A DNA stretch of 16,921 nt from assembly GCA_036939755.1 (NCBI GenBank), contig JALLAZ010000791.1, positions 1 through 16,921 of the forward strand. The letters run 5' to 3'. A program made the position numbers and the translations under genes. Position 1 is the first letter of the stretch. Each line of letters opens with the position of its first letter. Of the stretch, positions 7,202-16,656 are shown one piece after another. The notes beneath the pieces were generated by a model. It saw only the letters and a program-made list of their open reading frames with translations, had not been told where the DNA came from and did no database searches. This DNA comes from Stephanodiscus triporus. Its lineage: Eukaryota; Bacillariophyta; Thalassiosirophyceae; Thalassiosirales; Thalassiosiraceae.

Positions 7202-10200
7202 TCAGCCTCGAACGCATGTATACTCCTTTGTATACAAGTCATAGAAAAAGGATGTCTGCGTTCTTTTATCAAAGTATTCGACCCAGTTGGATGTTTTCCC
7301 CGAGACAATAGTAGAGCGAGAAAGTCTTTTATCCCAAATTTCTTTTGGGGATGGTGCCTCAAATCGTGTTTCTTTCGTAAATCGATTATACCAAAATACC
7401 TCGCCGCCTTTCTTGTGACATTCTGGGTCGATCATTTTGCTCCATTCGGCCAATTCCGGCCGTTCTTCACAGACGTGACTCCGTCGAACAACAGAATAAG
7501 GTGGCCCAATAGACACGTATGCTCCACCAAGGTATCGTTCGTCAGTAAAGAGAAGATAATTCTCTGAGACGAGAGTGTTTGTTGGGTCCACTGACAGAGC
7601 AGCGCGATATACCTTTTCGGCCTTATCGAATGTTCTATAAATGCATTGATTTAGCAATGCATAATTCAATAAGGCCAATGGATTCCGTGGATTTACAAGC
7701 ACTGCCCATCTGAAATAAATTTCAGCTGCGGATTGAAATTTGGCCTGTGTGGGGTCTACGACATTTGCTTCTTGGAATAAACGACATGCGGTTTGGAACG
7801 TTGCGACTGGAGGTGTTTGCCGCGATGCCAATAAGAAGATCCCGTACGCGCGAGAAATGAGAGGGTGATTCGGACTCTGTTCTAATGCCTTTTGGTAGAT
7901 TGGCCGAGCTTTGCTGAAATCAAGGTCCACACAATGCACCAATAGTGCGTAGTTGACGATGTTTGAAAGCTTGTTGGGTTCCTGGTCATATTTGGCTCTT
8001 GCGCCATGGATAAATTTCATTGCTTTTACAGTGTCTGGCAGCGTAATTTTTGTTCCAACCAGATCAGATTCGTGTTTCGATCGATATCGCCTCTGAATCA
8101 TTCGTGCGGCGTCTTCTACAGACAACCAAGATGATTGGCCTGATGAAAAAGAAAACTTAAGTTTGACTGTCAAATAGATCATCCAGTGAGTTTGCTGGGA
8201 TCAACCGACTTACCTGTTGCATAATTTGCGTAGTAGTGTTGTTCTTCACCTGTGGTTCGGTCGAAAGTCGACTCTCTTCTCCATTGATCAAGTGGGTCGC
8301 TCAGGTCATCTTTGCCCAAAAGCTTCGGTTTCTCCCATTGGCGTTCATTTGTTCGAATGTTTCTATAGGCGAACGCGTTGTTGTCTCGGACAAAAATCTT
8401 TTCATATTGCTGCGTTGCCTTTTCTTTTGCGCAGCGTAGAGATTTCAAGCGCCTCCACTGAGCTTGGACTTTGATAACAAGGTTGACGATCCGTTCGGCT
8501 TCTGCCTCAAACTGTAGGCGAAGCTGCATATTTTCTCCTTGCGGATTCTTCTGAATCACAACACGTTTTAGCAACCATTCAATCAATTCCGTCTGATTTC
8601 TCTGGTCAAGAATGCAAGCGTTGCCATCGCCGGATTGCTCTGACTGCGTTCCATGTATGCTAGAGGAGTTATGGTTTGTCTCACTAATCCATTCTCGTAA
8701 CTTGACCACGGACAATTTTGTCCTCATTTGCAAGCGATTGCTTGATTGATAAGTGCAGAAAACAAACTCATGAGGGGAGCGAAAAGTGGAAAGAATGAAG
8801 AGTTCCCCGGCGGCGCGAACTACGCGCTTATCAACCAGGAGGCCCTTTTCGACGATATTCCTTTTGCAAAAGAGAAATATGGGTCGGCCTCGTACTACTC
8901 GCAGCATTAGCCGTTTCAAGAGTTCGCTCAGTACACTTTCCTTCAGCATTTCGTTCCAAGATAATCGACCTTCACTTGATACCGCCTTTTCAAGACACTC
9001 CCTAAGTGCACATTCTTCTATATTAAAGGCAAAAGTTTCTTTCGTAGACGGCACATAGACTTGTATTTGGATGAAGATGTCCCCATGAAGGATGTGCTCA
9101 TCGCGGAAAGATATGGTCACAATAGCGATCGTCGAGTCAAGCTGAATGACTTCTCGCAGAACAATCGACGCATGCTTGCGCTGCCTCTCTTCCCTAAACT
9201 TGGCACGGGTTGCAGCAATCTGTTCTCTTCGTGCCTTAATCATCCGCTCTTGATGCATTATGAAGCGGCTTCGCCAGTAAGAGCGGCGCCAAGCTGTTTG
9301 TACAACAGTGGCGCATTTTGTTCTTCGTTTGTACTCTTCATCTTGTCTTAGTGCGTGCAGTATTTTCGAGACCAACACGCGGGCCAAGTATTGACGCACG
9401 TACTTTGAAATGGTAACTGCCGCTTCCTTCTTGTTTGTGTATTTTGCTTGCTCTCGATTCTTTCTTGCAAGAGCGGAGATTCTGGTTTGGGCGCAGACTC
9501 TCCTGACCTCAACATGAATAGCCATCCGCTTCGCCTCTTTCCACATCATGGAATTAACATCCGGAAGCATAACTATTGACGCCCACACAACTTTATGCAA
9601 TGCATCCTACGGGGAGAAGTGAGCATTGTGAGTAGTGCTAAACGATGGAAAATCAATTGGAGCAAACTTACTTCTATTGCCAGTGCCGGATGCTGAGTCG
9701 AGGCGATGTCTTCCAATATTGCATGGAATTGAGAAAGGTCCAATTTTCGATTCTCGCTTTTCCTCAAAAACGACATATCAATCTCATGCTTCGGATTTTT
9801 CATGTTTGATAGGAAGTTCATCTTCCTACAAAGCTTAGCCCATTTCACATTATCGATTAAGCTCCCCTGTGGATGCCATCGGCAGACAGCATTGAAAGAC
9901 TCGCCAATAACATCCGCGAGTGGAATGCTTTCAAAGAAGGAAACTCTTTGCTGATGGACACACTGGTACAAAGGATATGGAAAATCGATGCAACTGCGTT
10001 CGATATTGTCCAAGCTCACGCGAACCCGAAAGTGTGTAACGGAGTCGCGGCGTCCACAATAATCGTTTCGATAAGGAATGCCCCCATCATCAAACTCTCT
10101 TCTCCATGCGGCACGGGTGTCCTCCTCTTCTGGGACGAGCTTCCATATCCTTGCCTCTTTGATTTGCAAAGGTGAGTGAATGATTTCGTTCGCGTCGCTA

Positions 10201-11723
10201 GCGACGTGACGGGTACACTCCACCGTCATGAACTGCCTCTCGAGACCATTATAATTGGCCCCTTCCTCGTCCCTCTTGTAGGGATAGCAGAGGCGATTGA
10301 GTGCGTTGAATTTTGCAGTCTTCTCTTGGGCTGAAATGCGTGAATGATCATAGGCCGTTGCCAAACGGAGAGCCATCGAGCCATCAGCGTTGGCAATTGG
10401 AGGTTCGGATATAATCCAATCTGACGATTCATGTGCATCACAAATTCGGAGAACGTCTGCTGTTTTGAGCATTGATAACTCATCCAACCGACCGTTGATC
10501 TCAGCAACCTGGCTTCCTTCAATCAAGTTGACTGTGATGGGCACAGGGTATGGAATGAGCCTAGTCTCGCACACAACGCCCAAATCTGTTTTATCTAAGC
10601 ATTGGCTCTGGCTCGGAGACGTTCCCTCCGTTTGGATAGACTCATTCTTAGTTTCGTTCTCATTCTTTGCTTCATGACACATTCTTCTGCGAGAGCTATC
10701 AGCCCTTGGAATTCCTCGCTGATTATCTGCTTCCAACTCACGAAAGATCCGACCGGCACTGGTCAAAGCCTTGCTTGAACAAATTTCTTCTTCAGCTAAC
10801 CGCAGCACTAGTGCTTTCGTCCATTTGCTCAGACGAACAATCTGATCAGAGGCATCGTCAGCCCATGAATCCATTTTCTCAATCATGACGAAGGGATGCA
10901 CGAGTTTAATGATACTCTTATTCACTTCTGCTTGACGAAGAGGGTTGTACACCCGCACTTTATGGAGCAAGCCATTCAATGGTTGTCGAAAAATATGCAG
11001 AACGATCGTTTTTGTCAATTGATTGAGCTTGTCCGTGATATCCACATCTAGGCTACCCAGGATCAAATGAGCGCAACAGACGGCAATCGCCACTGTTGCA
11101 GGAGGGTCAGTCATTTTTGTATATGAGCTAAAGTCATCAAACGTGAGTTGCGGAGGATAAAATTTCCAAGAGTCGGCATTACTTCCACCAGACGGTCTGC
11201 GATTTCGATTGTACTCATCTAAAAGAATTACGAAAGCCAACCGTCGAATCCTTGCCGGGTTTACATCTTTCCACACTTTGGATTCCACAATTACATTGCT
11301 GCCCCAAGCTAAGTGATCAATGTCTAAAGGCAAAAGAAAAGGGTTCCTATGAAATGGAGTAGGCCCCAAGAAAGAAATCGCTTGGGTCATATCACCAACA
11401 AAGTCTAAATCCGAGATCATTTTCTGCAAATAGTTCTGCCCATTCCAGAAGAATGTATTGAATGGGAACGGTCCACAATAATGAGTGTCGATGTTTTTTT
11501 TACGACACCAATCATCTTGTTTGCCAAGATTCCAAGCCGCAATAGCCTCCACAACACCCAACGACGCATTGTGAATTCCGTACAACAGTTTCGGCACACG
11601 ACTACAACGTCCATTAGCCTTCTGCGCGTGAAATTTTTCTAGCCTTTCTATCAATGTCTCCCTATCATGAATGTATTGCAAGACTTCATTGGTCAAATCA
11701 TCTTCATCATCGTTAAGCGTCAT
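7202..11723 (-). CDS. Large IQ/WW/TPR protein with a p25-alpha-like segment (3 exons)
   Basis: Exons are 11723-9672, 9606-8214 and 8139-7202. Two GT-AG introns restore the frame, giving 1460 residues. Residues 1 to about 600 match nothing I recognise. Residues about 610-680 resemble a p25-alpha/TPPP core (KWAKLCRKMNF, then EIDMSFLRK and LDLSQFHAILEDIA). IQ-type calmodulin-binding motifs lie near 747-762, 783-799 (VVQTAWRRSYWRSR), 1060-1076 (VQAQWRRLKS) and 1159-1174 (ARMIQRRYRSK). WW-like modules sit at about 1085-1114, 1123-1160, 1381-1417 and 1434-1455, several lacking one tryptophan. TPR-like repeats span about 1204-1339 (KARPIYQKALEQSPNHP, KAEKVYRAALSVDPTN). There is no signal peptide or membrane span. 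A cytoskeletal or calmodulin-regulated scaffold role is inferred. Gene structure is sure, IQ and TPR calls are likely, and p25-alpha is tentative. Confidence 0.85.
8140..8213 (-). other. Intron 2 of the IQ/WW/TPR gene
   Basis: This 74-nt intron has donor GTAAGT at 8213-8208 and acceptor TTTTCATCAG ending at 8140. A single G at 8214 joins GC at 8139-8138 to form glycine 1149. The junction reads YYANYATG-QSSWLS, which completes a WW-like module interrupted by the intron. Without splicing the frame stops at 8179. Confidence 0.92.
9607..9671 (-). other. Intron 1 of the IQ/WW/TPR gene
   Basis: This 65-nt phase-0 intron has donor GTAAGT at 9671-9666 and acceptor CTTCTCCCCGTAG ending at 9607. It joins PALAIE to DALHKVVWAS. 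Exon 1 alone would run to a stop at 9573, and exon 2 has no ATG in a suitable place, so splicing is needed to link the two long frames. Confidence 0.92.
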
Positions 11724-11865
11724 TCTTAGTTTGGCCTGACTCCTTCGCGAGCGGATTCAGTCTCGGGGAGGGGAAAACCAAAAACTGGGAAGAAAGACAC
11801 GATTAATACTTTACGGATGATTTGAAAATTGAAATCCTCCGAGTCAGCGAAATAAGCGTGCGGGG

Positions 11866-12200
11866 GTCCTCGTGCCGAAGTACAAGATCGTGGAGCATGC
11901 GCCTTCGGCATCGCCACAATGACAACGACGAGCGACGTCCCGACGACGCAAAGGCCAAGTCATCTTATCGTTGCGATCTACCTCAACGGGGCGAACGTCG
12001 GCCGCTGCGGACATCAACCTTGACGTACGCGAGAGGGAGTTGAAGATCACACCCGATTCGAAATGCGGGTATCGGCTCGAGGTGACGTTGCCGTACCGAG
12101 TCGACCCCAAGAGGGGCGATGCCATCTTTGGTACGGGACAGCAACCCTCCTCGTCCCGACAAGCAGACCGACTGACAGCTATTCATTCACACGTCAGTAA
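11866..12200 (+). pseudogene. PIH1-family C-terminal (CS-like) domain relic
   Basis: The pieces are colinear with a PIH1 C-terminal domain but spread over two frames. VPKYKIV is in one frame (from 11866). RG..., then TQRPSHLIVAIYLNGANV, is in the second frame (through about 11997). SAAADINLDVREREL and GYRLEVTLPYRVDPKRG with DAIF are back in the first frame (11998-12129). TATLLVPTSRPT follows in the second, ending at TAA 12198-12200. This needs three frame changes. The first frame also has a TGA at 11920-11922. PIH1 proteins are HSP90/R2TP cofactors in snoRNP, PIKK and axonemal dynein assembly. The N-terminal PIH domain is absent, and the space upstream belongs to the divergent gene starting at 11723. 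A decayed fragment is the best reading. Family call is likely, not certain. Confidence 0.68.
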
Positions 12201-12593
12201 TCGGACCTGCGCTTCAACTTCCTCCATATCCTCGCTGTCGTAATTGCGATACGACCCCTCCTTGGCAAGGGCGCGATGCAATACGTCCCGATGAATGACC
12301 TCCAGATTCGGATGCTTCCCCCTCAACAGCTCGACGGACCTGGCATCGATCTTGATGCAACAACAGTCGCTGTCGTCGCGGGTCAGCAACGCCAGAACAA
12401 GGACGTCCATTAGCGCCCCCGCCCCCTGACCCAATTCCACCGCCCTCAATTCACCTACCCCTCCACCCTCCTTACCGTCGACGGAGGAGGAGGAGGAGGA
12501 ATCGGACACGAACGCCCTGACGAACTTCGCGACGGTATTTCCATCCCGGAGGAAATTCTGCCCGAGGCTCCCGGGCGGCAGGGTCGGGGTCAC
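12183..12593 (-). pseudogene. Truncated KsgA/Dim1-family rRNA adenine dimethyltransferase, N-terminal half only
   Basis: The frame opens with GSLGQNFLRDGNTVAKFVRAF, the KsgA/Dim1/TFB1M entry motif. It continues with AVELGQGAGALMDVLV (SAM motif I, with Gln where the family has Pro in GPG), CIKIDARSVELLRGKHP (motif II) and LEVIHRDVLH (motif III). It stops about 30 residues later, before the catalytic N-[LI]-P-[YF] motif IV and the C-terminal helical domain, so about half of the usual 260-300 residues is missing. The 12593 start is GTG. In-frame sequence continues upstream to a TGA at about 12654-12656 without any ATG, while an ATG pair at 12657 and 12654 lies in another frame. A Ser-rich tract comes from (GAG)n repeats at 12483-12501. 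Unseen introns could rescue it, but no suitable downstream exon is visible. Confidence 0.62.
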
Positions 12594-12875
12594 CCGGGCG
12601 GTGATCGTGGGATCGGCGGCCGGGAGGCAGAGCTTTGGGTGGTCTTCTTGACATCATCGCGACGGCAACGATGGTGAGTGCCAAGGATGAAATCATGCCG
12701 CAATCTGACGACGCATCGGTGAACATTTGCAGGGTGAAATCACTTATCATAAGCTTCTCAGCCTGCCAACCAAAAACCATCGCCTCATGTTGGTATACAT
12801 GCTGATTCACCAGCTTATCCAAAGAAGCGAGAGGCTTCGTCAAGCTTCTCTCGTCTTGAATCCGAGTCTCTTTGC
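12594..12875 (-). other. Spacer between the deacetylase stop and the KsgA-like remnant
   Basis: This segment is downstream of the minus-strand deacetylase and upstream of the KsgA-like frame. A minus-strand open frame crosses it (12924-12472) but shows only composition-biased sequence. It contains the MMSRRPPKALPPGRR stretch from 12657, which could be a 5' piece of the KsgA gene displaced by a frame change. No terminator or repeat is seen. Confidence 0.45.
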
Positions 12876-14402
12876 CTAAATGTTTTGCTCCCACATTCGC
12901 CTGTCTCTCCAAATCTGACCGCAAACTCGATGCACAAGAGCGTGTCTCCTGCCCAAAACTTTCACATCATTGTCATACCCTCCACCTATCACTGCCGCCA
13001 CTGGTATGCCCCGATCCACGCACGTTCGGATGACATGCGAATCCCTTCGCCTAATACCCTCGTGTGTTAATGACAGGCGACCAAGTTTGTCCGATTCGAA
13101 AACGTCCACGCCCGCATTGAACAGGACGAGCTGCGGTCTCACCTCCCCAAGCGCTCTTTCGAGGGATTTCGCCAGTTCTGATAGATATGTTTCATCTTCA
13201 CAGCCATCGAGAAGACCGATGTCATACGTGCAAATTTCTTTCGGATGAGGGTAGTTGTTCGCAGCGTGAAGATCGAGAGTGAAAAGTCTATTGTGAAGGC
13301 TATTTTCACAATCGGGGGGGCTTGTGGGGGGGGCCGAGAATGTGGCAGTGCCATCGCCTTGGTGCACGTCGCAATCGACCACGAGCACTCGATCCACAGC
13401 ACGGCCTCCTCTGTAGAACTCGTGCAACATTTCAACGTTGGGCGTACGCGGATCGTTGATGTCCCCTTTCCTCCAAGTCATCAGCCGAGCCGCAACCGCC
13501 AAATCGTTGATGATGGTATACCCCTTTCCCCTGTGGCTATCCGCATGGTGCGTGCCCCCTGCAAGGTTGCTCGCCAACCCGTACCTCATCGCCAGCTGCG
13601 CGGCCAATACCGTACCGGCCACCTCAAGTACGGTCCGTTCGATCAGCTCCGGACGGGACGTCTGTTCCCGGAAGCCGATGATGCGACAATCCTCCGTGGA
13701 CAACGATCCGGTGAAGAAATTCTCGAGAAAATCGGAGCGGATAGGCGGACTGAGGAAAGATCGGGGGAACGTATCCATCGACAGGGGCCGGTAAAAGTGA
13801 TCTCTGGACAGAACTAAGCGTCTGCTCTCATCGGCGACTGTGGCGTCATCATCAACGTCATACTCCTCGTTCTCTAAGAATTCGTCCGAATCATTCAACA
13901 GCGACGATGCGGTTTGGTTGAATTTCGCCATGGGGAAAGTGTGGTTGACAGGCCAGTTGGGACAGGAGTACTGTTCGTGATACACCATCGGGGCATGCCG
14001 AGTATTTCGACGTGGGTCGAGGCCCAATTTTCCAGCCGCCAGGCCATTGATGAAAATGGACGCGCGCGGTGGTCGTTGATTATTCGCCAAGGGACGAGTG
14101 AGCGACTTGATTGAGGCAACATCTTCGGCAGCCCTTTTCTTCCCTTGAAGCTCCTCCTTTACACGCGCCAAGGTTGGCGCCAAGTAAGTGTAAGTGATAT
14201 CATCGTTCGATGATGATGACGACGATGATGATGAGGTTCTAAGGGATGATATCATTGGGCAGTGCGCATCTTGGCTCGACTTGTCGATGATGAATGAGCA
14301 ACAGTGCGCATTTGTGGAACGCATCATGCTCCGACGGCGACCGCCCAGATTGACCCGACACCAGTTGAAAGTGATCATGATAATAGCAAAGTGATGAATC
14401 AT
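12876..14402 (-). CDS. Class IV (HDAC11-like) histone deacetylase family protein
   Basis: This single-exon gene encodes 508 residues from ATG 14402 to TAG 12878-12876. The deacetylase domain begins near residue 138 (APMVYHEQYSCPNWPVNHTFPM). It carries all zinc and catalytic motifs: GGTHHA (282-287), VDCDVHQGDGTA (342-353), FNAGVDVFESDKLG (428-441) and IGGGYDND (472-479). These match zinc-dependent deacetylases of the class IV/bacterial type, which remove acetyl or long-chain acyl groups from lysine. GKGYTIINDLAVAA replaces the more common G-E-G-F-C form. An N-terminal extension of about 135 residues includes a Ser9-10 tract (about 57-65) and an acidic insert (about 172-192). A second ATG at 14327 would also serve as start. 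Targeting is unclear. The gene is head to head with the oxygenase gene across about 370 bp. Confidence 0.85.
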   Translation of the reverse strand: MIHHFAIIMITFNWCRVNLGGRRRSMMRSTNAHCCSFIIDKSSQDAHCPMISSLRTSSSSSSSSSNDDITYTYLAPTLARVKEELQGKKRAAEDVASIKSLTRPLANNQRPPRASIFINGLAAGKLGLDPRRNTRHAPMVYHEQYSCPNWPVNHTFPMAKFNQTASSLLNDSDEFLENEEYDVDDDATVADESRRLVLSRDHFYRPLSMDTFPRSFLSPPIRSDFLENFFTGSLSTEDCRIIGFREQTSRPELIERTVLEVAGTVLAAQLAMRYGLASNLAGGTHHADSHRGKGYTIINDLAVAARLMTWRKGDINDPRTPNVEMLHEFYRGGRAVDRVLVVDCDVHQGDGTATFSAPPTSPPDCENSLHNRLFTLDLHAANNYPHPKEICTYDIGLLDGCEDETYLSELAKSLERALGEVRPQLVLFNAGVDVFESDKLGRLSLTHEGIRRRDSHVIRTCVDRGIPVAAVIGGGYDNDVKVLGRRHALVHRVCGQIWRDRRMWEQNI

Positions 14403-14772
14403 GGGATAGCAGGTATGTTGTGAGGCAAATAACAAGCGTCACTCGAGTTAATTGAACACCAACGCTCAAACAAAGTGGGGAGAATCGGCTTAAGGCGTCG
14501 TTGGGGGTGAATGAAGTCGAGCAGGTAAAAAGGGGTGGGCAAGCATAAAAAAACACTTTTCGGGCAAAAGAACAACACCAGGGATTCCAACGTGGTCCCC
14601 CACCGTAGTACTAGCCTGGCCCGACAGTGCTTAACTTCGCTGAGCAGACGGGAAGCGGTGCTGTCACTGTGGTATGGTCGTTCCTGATTATGTGTAGTAC
14701 CTATAACATTTATATACTTAGTGAACGGCCGGCGCACCGCGCGTGGCTAGCAATCTCCCCTGGGAAAAGAAA
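14403..14772. promoter_or_regulatory. Shared divergent upstream region of deacetylase and oxygenase genes
   Basis: Both genes start outward from this interval of about 370 bp, so it should hold both promoters. A TATA-like TTTATATAC lies at about 14709-14717, some 56-64 bp upstream of the oxygenase ATG. On the deacetylase side no clear TATA element is seen. Short open frames here are antisense or chance. Confidence 0.4.
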
Positions 14773-15846
14773 ATGGCACCGCCCCGCATGTCAGGGTCGC
14801 TGCGCCTGACATTCATCGTCCTGATGGCGATCGGCATCTCGCCACAATTGTCGGAGGACGACCGAGTCGAGGAGTATCATTCGCGCGGTCACGAATGGCC
14901 CCCCCCGCCGTCCGAGTACGTCCCGGCCGAACCGGGATGGCGCTCCATCTTCGAACGACGGCTCGACCAGCTCGCGCGAATCGCCGATGAGGAAGGCAAG
15001 TACAACGGGTACATGGGCGCCATCCACAGCGCCCTCCTCGCGCCGAACTTCACCGAATACGGCTGGGGACTGACGCGGGCACCGCCGGACCTCGTCCGCG
15101 CCCTGGGGGACAACCTCAGACGCGGACTGGAAACGAATGACGCGCCGGAGGAGGAACTGGGTCAGGAGGTGTCCGAGGCGTATCCCCTGTTGAGGCCCCT
15201 CATGATCCCCAACGACAGTCTCAATCTGCGCGCGATGGGCGAATTGAAGCACATACACGAGGCGTGGTCGGGTGTGGAGCTGGTGGCGAACAACGCGTAC
15301 GGACTGCGGGTGTACAGGAATCAATCGAGGTTGCTAATGCACGTCGACGAGTCGTCGACGCACGTCATCTCGTCGATCCTGCACGTGGGCCACGATCCCA
15401 ATGGCGAGCCGTGGCCGTTGATCATCGAGGACCTGCGCGGGAACACGAACGAGGTTTACCTGGAGGCGGGGGACATGCTCCTATACGAGTCGAGCAAGTG
15501 CTACCACGGCCGTCCGAGGCGGTACAACGGCGCGTGGTACTCGTCGCTGTTCACGCATTACTATCCGGTCGGGTGGGACGGGAACAAGTTCGAGATGGAC
15601 GCGCACTATCGGGTGCCGCCGGGATGGGCGGAGCTGCCGGAGGAGGAGGCCGTGGAGGGCTTGGAGGAATTGGTCGTTTTGGAAACGTCCCTAAGCGAGC
15701 CAGATTGCGAGCACGGATGGTGTCGAATGAAGGACACGATCATATGGGAGCGACCCGAGGGATTGGAGTTCGGTCAAGTTTTGTCGGGGGATGGAAAAGT
15801 CAGATCGTTGGGTCTCGATGGTTTCGTGGAGGGCGAGGAACTTTGA
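14773..15846 (+). CDS. Prolyl-4-hydroxylase-like 2-oxoglutarate/Fe(II) dioxygenase, secretory
   Basis: This single-exon gene encodes 357 residues. ATG 14773 is chosen because it opens directly onto a signal peptide (SLRLTFIVLMAIGIS, about 9-23); the frame is open further upstream but has no ATG there. The double-stranded beta-helix core carries the iron triad as HVD (H190 and D192) and H245 in KCYHGRPRRYNG. It is surrounded by YGLRVYRNQSRLLMHVDES, HVISSILHVGHD and EAGDMLLYESSKCYHGRP, as in P4H-type oxygenases of algae. The 2OG-binding basic residue is probably among R247-R250, though its position is unclear. Three N-glycosylation sequons (NFT 92, NDS 147, NQS 183) fit an ER or secreted location. 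The substrate is unknown. An acidic C-terminal region of about 70 residues follows the core. The gene looks distinctly richer in G+C than the IQ/WW/TPR gene. Confidence 0.82.
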   Translation: MAPPRMSGSLRLTFIVLMAIGISPQLSEDDRVEEYHSRGHEWPPPPSEYVPAEPGWRSIFERRLDQLARIADEEGKYNGYMGAIHSALLAPNFTEYGWGLTRAPPDLVRALGDNLRRGLETNDAPEEELGQEVSEAYPLLRPLMIPNDSLNLRAMGELKHIHEAWSGVELVANNAYGLRVYRNQSRLLMHVDESSTHVISSILHVGHDPNGEPWPLIIEDLRGNTNEVYLEAGDMLLYESSKCYHGRPRRYNGAWYSSLFTHYYPVGWDGNKFEMDAHYRVPPGWAELPEEEAVEGLEELVVLETSLSEPDCEHGWCRMKDTIIWERPEGLEFGQVLSGDGKVRSLGLDGFVEGEEL

Positions 15847-16176
15847 TGGTCGTGTAGCCTCTTTTTTTGTTAACATCCGAAGGATGTTGCCAAGCAGTTC
15901 CATAACAATTGATTTGAGTTCGGTGTGAAACGGAGCATCTGATCTTTTCTTTGCTGATCATAGAATGCGTTTAAACTTGGTTTAAACTTGTACAATATGT
16001 ATTTAATTATTATCATAAGGTACGTTTTGATCTGGGAAGTAATGACTCATTGAGATTGTGCCACGAGAAAACTCTGTTTGCGATGGACAACTTTGTCTGT
16101 TTTTTTTATTACTCGTGGGAAAATCGATCTCACTTTGGAGCTCCCTTTTGCCTCCTTGCTACTTTTTCTGAAACAC
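15847..16176. other. Convergent 3' intergenic region with an 11-bp tandem duplication
   Basis: This segment lies between the stop codons of the oxygenase (+) and TPR (-) genes. GTTTAAACTTG is duplicated exactly at 15969-15979 and 15980-15990. On the minus strand AATAAA occurs within the AGTAATAAAAAAAAC stretch near 16100-16113, about 65 bp past the TPR stop, and is a plausible poly(A) signal. No gene is seen. Confidence 0.55.
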
Positions 16177-16656
16177 TCAATAGAACCTGTCGTGCTTCAG
16201 CACTGACGTAGTATCGTCTTGCATATCTTTCAGTTGCAGTCCAAAGGCCCCCAAGCTTCCAGGTACAAACTTGGCATTTTCCAGTACACCTGCCAAGGCC
16301 CGGGTCACTCGATCCTGGGCCGATGCCATTTCCCAGGGACAAAGTCTGAATGCAAAGGCGGAGTAATCGTCGACACAATCTGATAAAGAGTAGAGCGCAA
16401 GAGCCGCACGGGCGTCGGTGTACGCGTGCTCGTACTTCGATAATGCGAGGTAAGCCTCTGAGCGGTGGGAGAGGGAACGGAAGTGTGTTAGCTTGGACTC
16501 AGGCTGGTCGTCGTCGAACGTAGCGTCGTCGCCATGCGTCGTGGCATCGACATGATGGCTGTCCGCCATGCTGATAGCGGTGGTGTACTTCTCGATTGCG
16601 CCCTCGTAGTCGCCGGCACTGTACAAGGAGTCGCCTTCGGTGAAAAATGTCTTCAT
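16177..16656 (-). CDS. Small TPR-repeat protein
   Basis: The protein has 159 residues from ATG 16656 to TGA 16179-16177. Two TPR-type helical hairpins are visible: residues 4-31 (EGDSLYSAGDYEGAIEKYTTAI, the classic G-D/Y-A-Y spacing) and 58-90 (SHRSEAYLALSKYEHAYTDARAA). They are separated by an acidic loop (about 34-54). The last 65 residues contain a helix-like ASAQDRVTRALAGVLENAK segment and no further motif I can name. Its N-terminus resembles the first TPRs of HSP70/HSP90 co-chaperones such as SGT1 or STI1, but no carboxylate clamp can be confirmed with so few repeats. A role as protein-protein adaptor is inferred. The gene is convergent with the oxygenase. No introns are needed. Confidence 0.75.
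   Translation of the reverse strand: MKTFFTEGDSLYSAGDYEGAIEKYTTAISMADSHHVDATTHGDDATFDDDQPESKLTHFRSLSHRSEAYLALSKYEHAYTDARAALALYSLSDCVDDYSAFAFRLCPWEMASAQDRVTRALAGVLENAKFVPGSLGAFGLQLKDMQDDTTSVLKHDRFY

Noticed and set aside
12472..12924. Minus-strand 150-residue frame considered as a separate gene or 5' exon of the KsgA-like frame
   Set aside because: It overlaps the KsgA motifs in another frame, where it becomes Pro/Arg- then Leu/Arg-rich shadow sequence. No donor/acceptor pair gives a convincing join.
15264..15857. Second plus-strand frame of about 197 residues within the oxygenase
   Set aside because: It is an out-of-frame shadow in GC-rich coding DNA, Gly/Arg-rich with no motif. The overlapping frame has the iron-binding triad.
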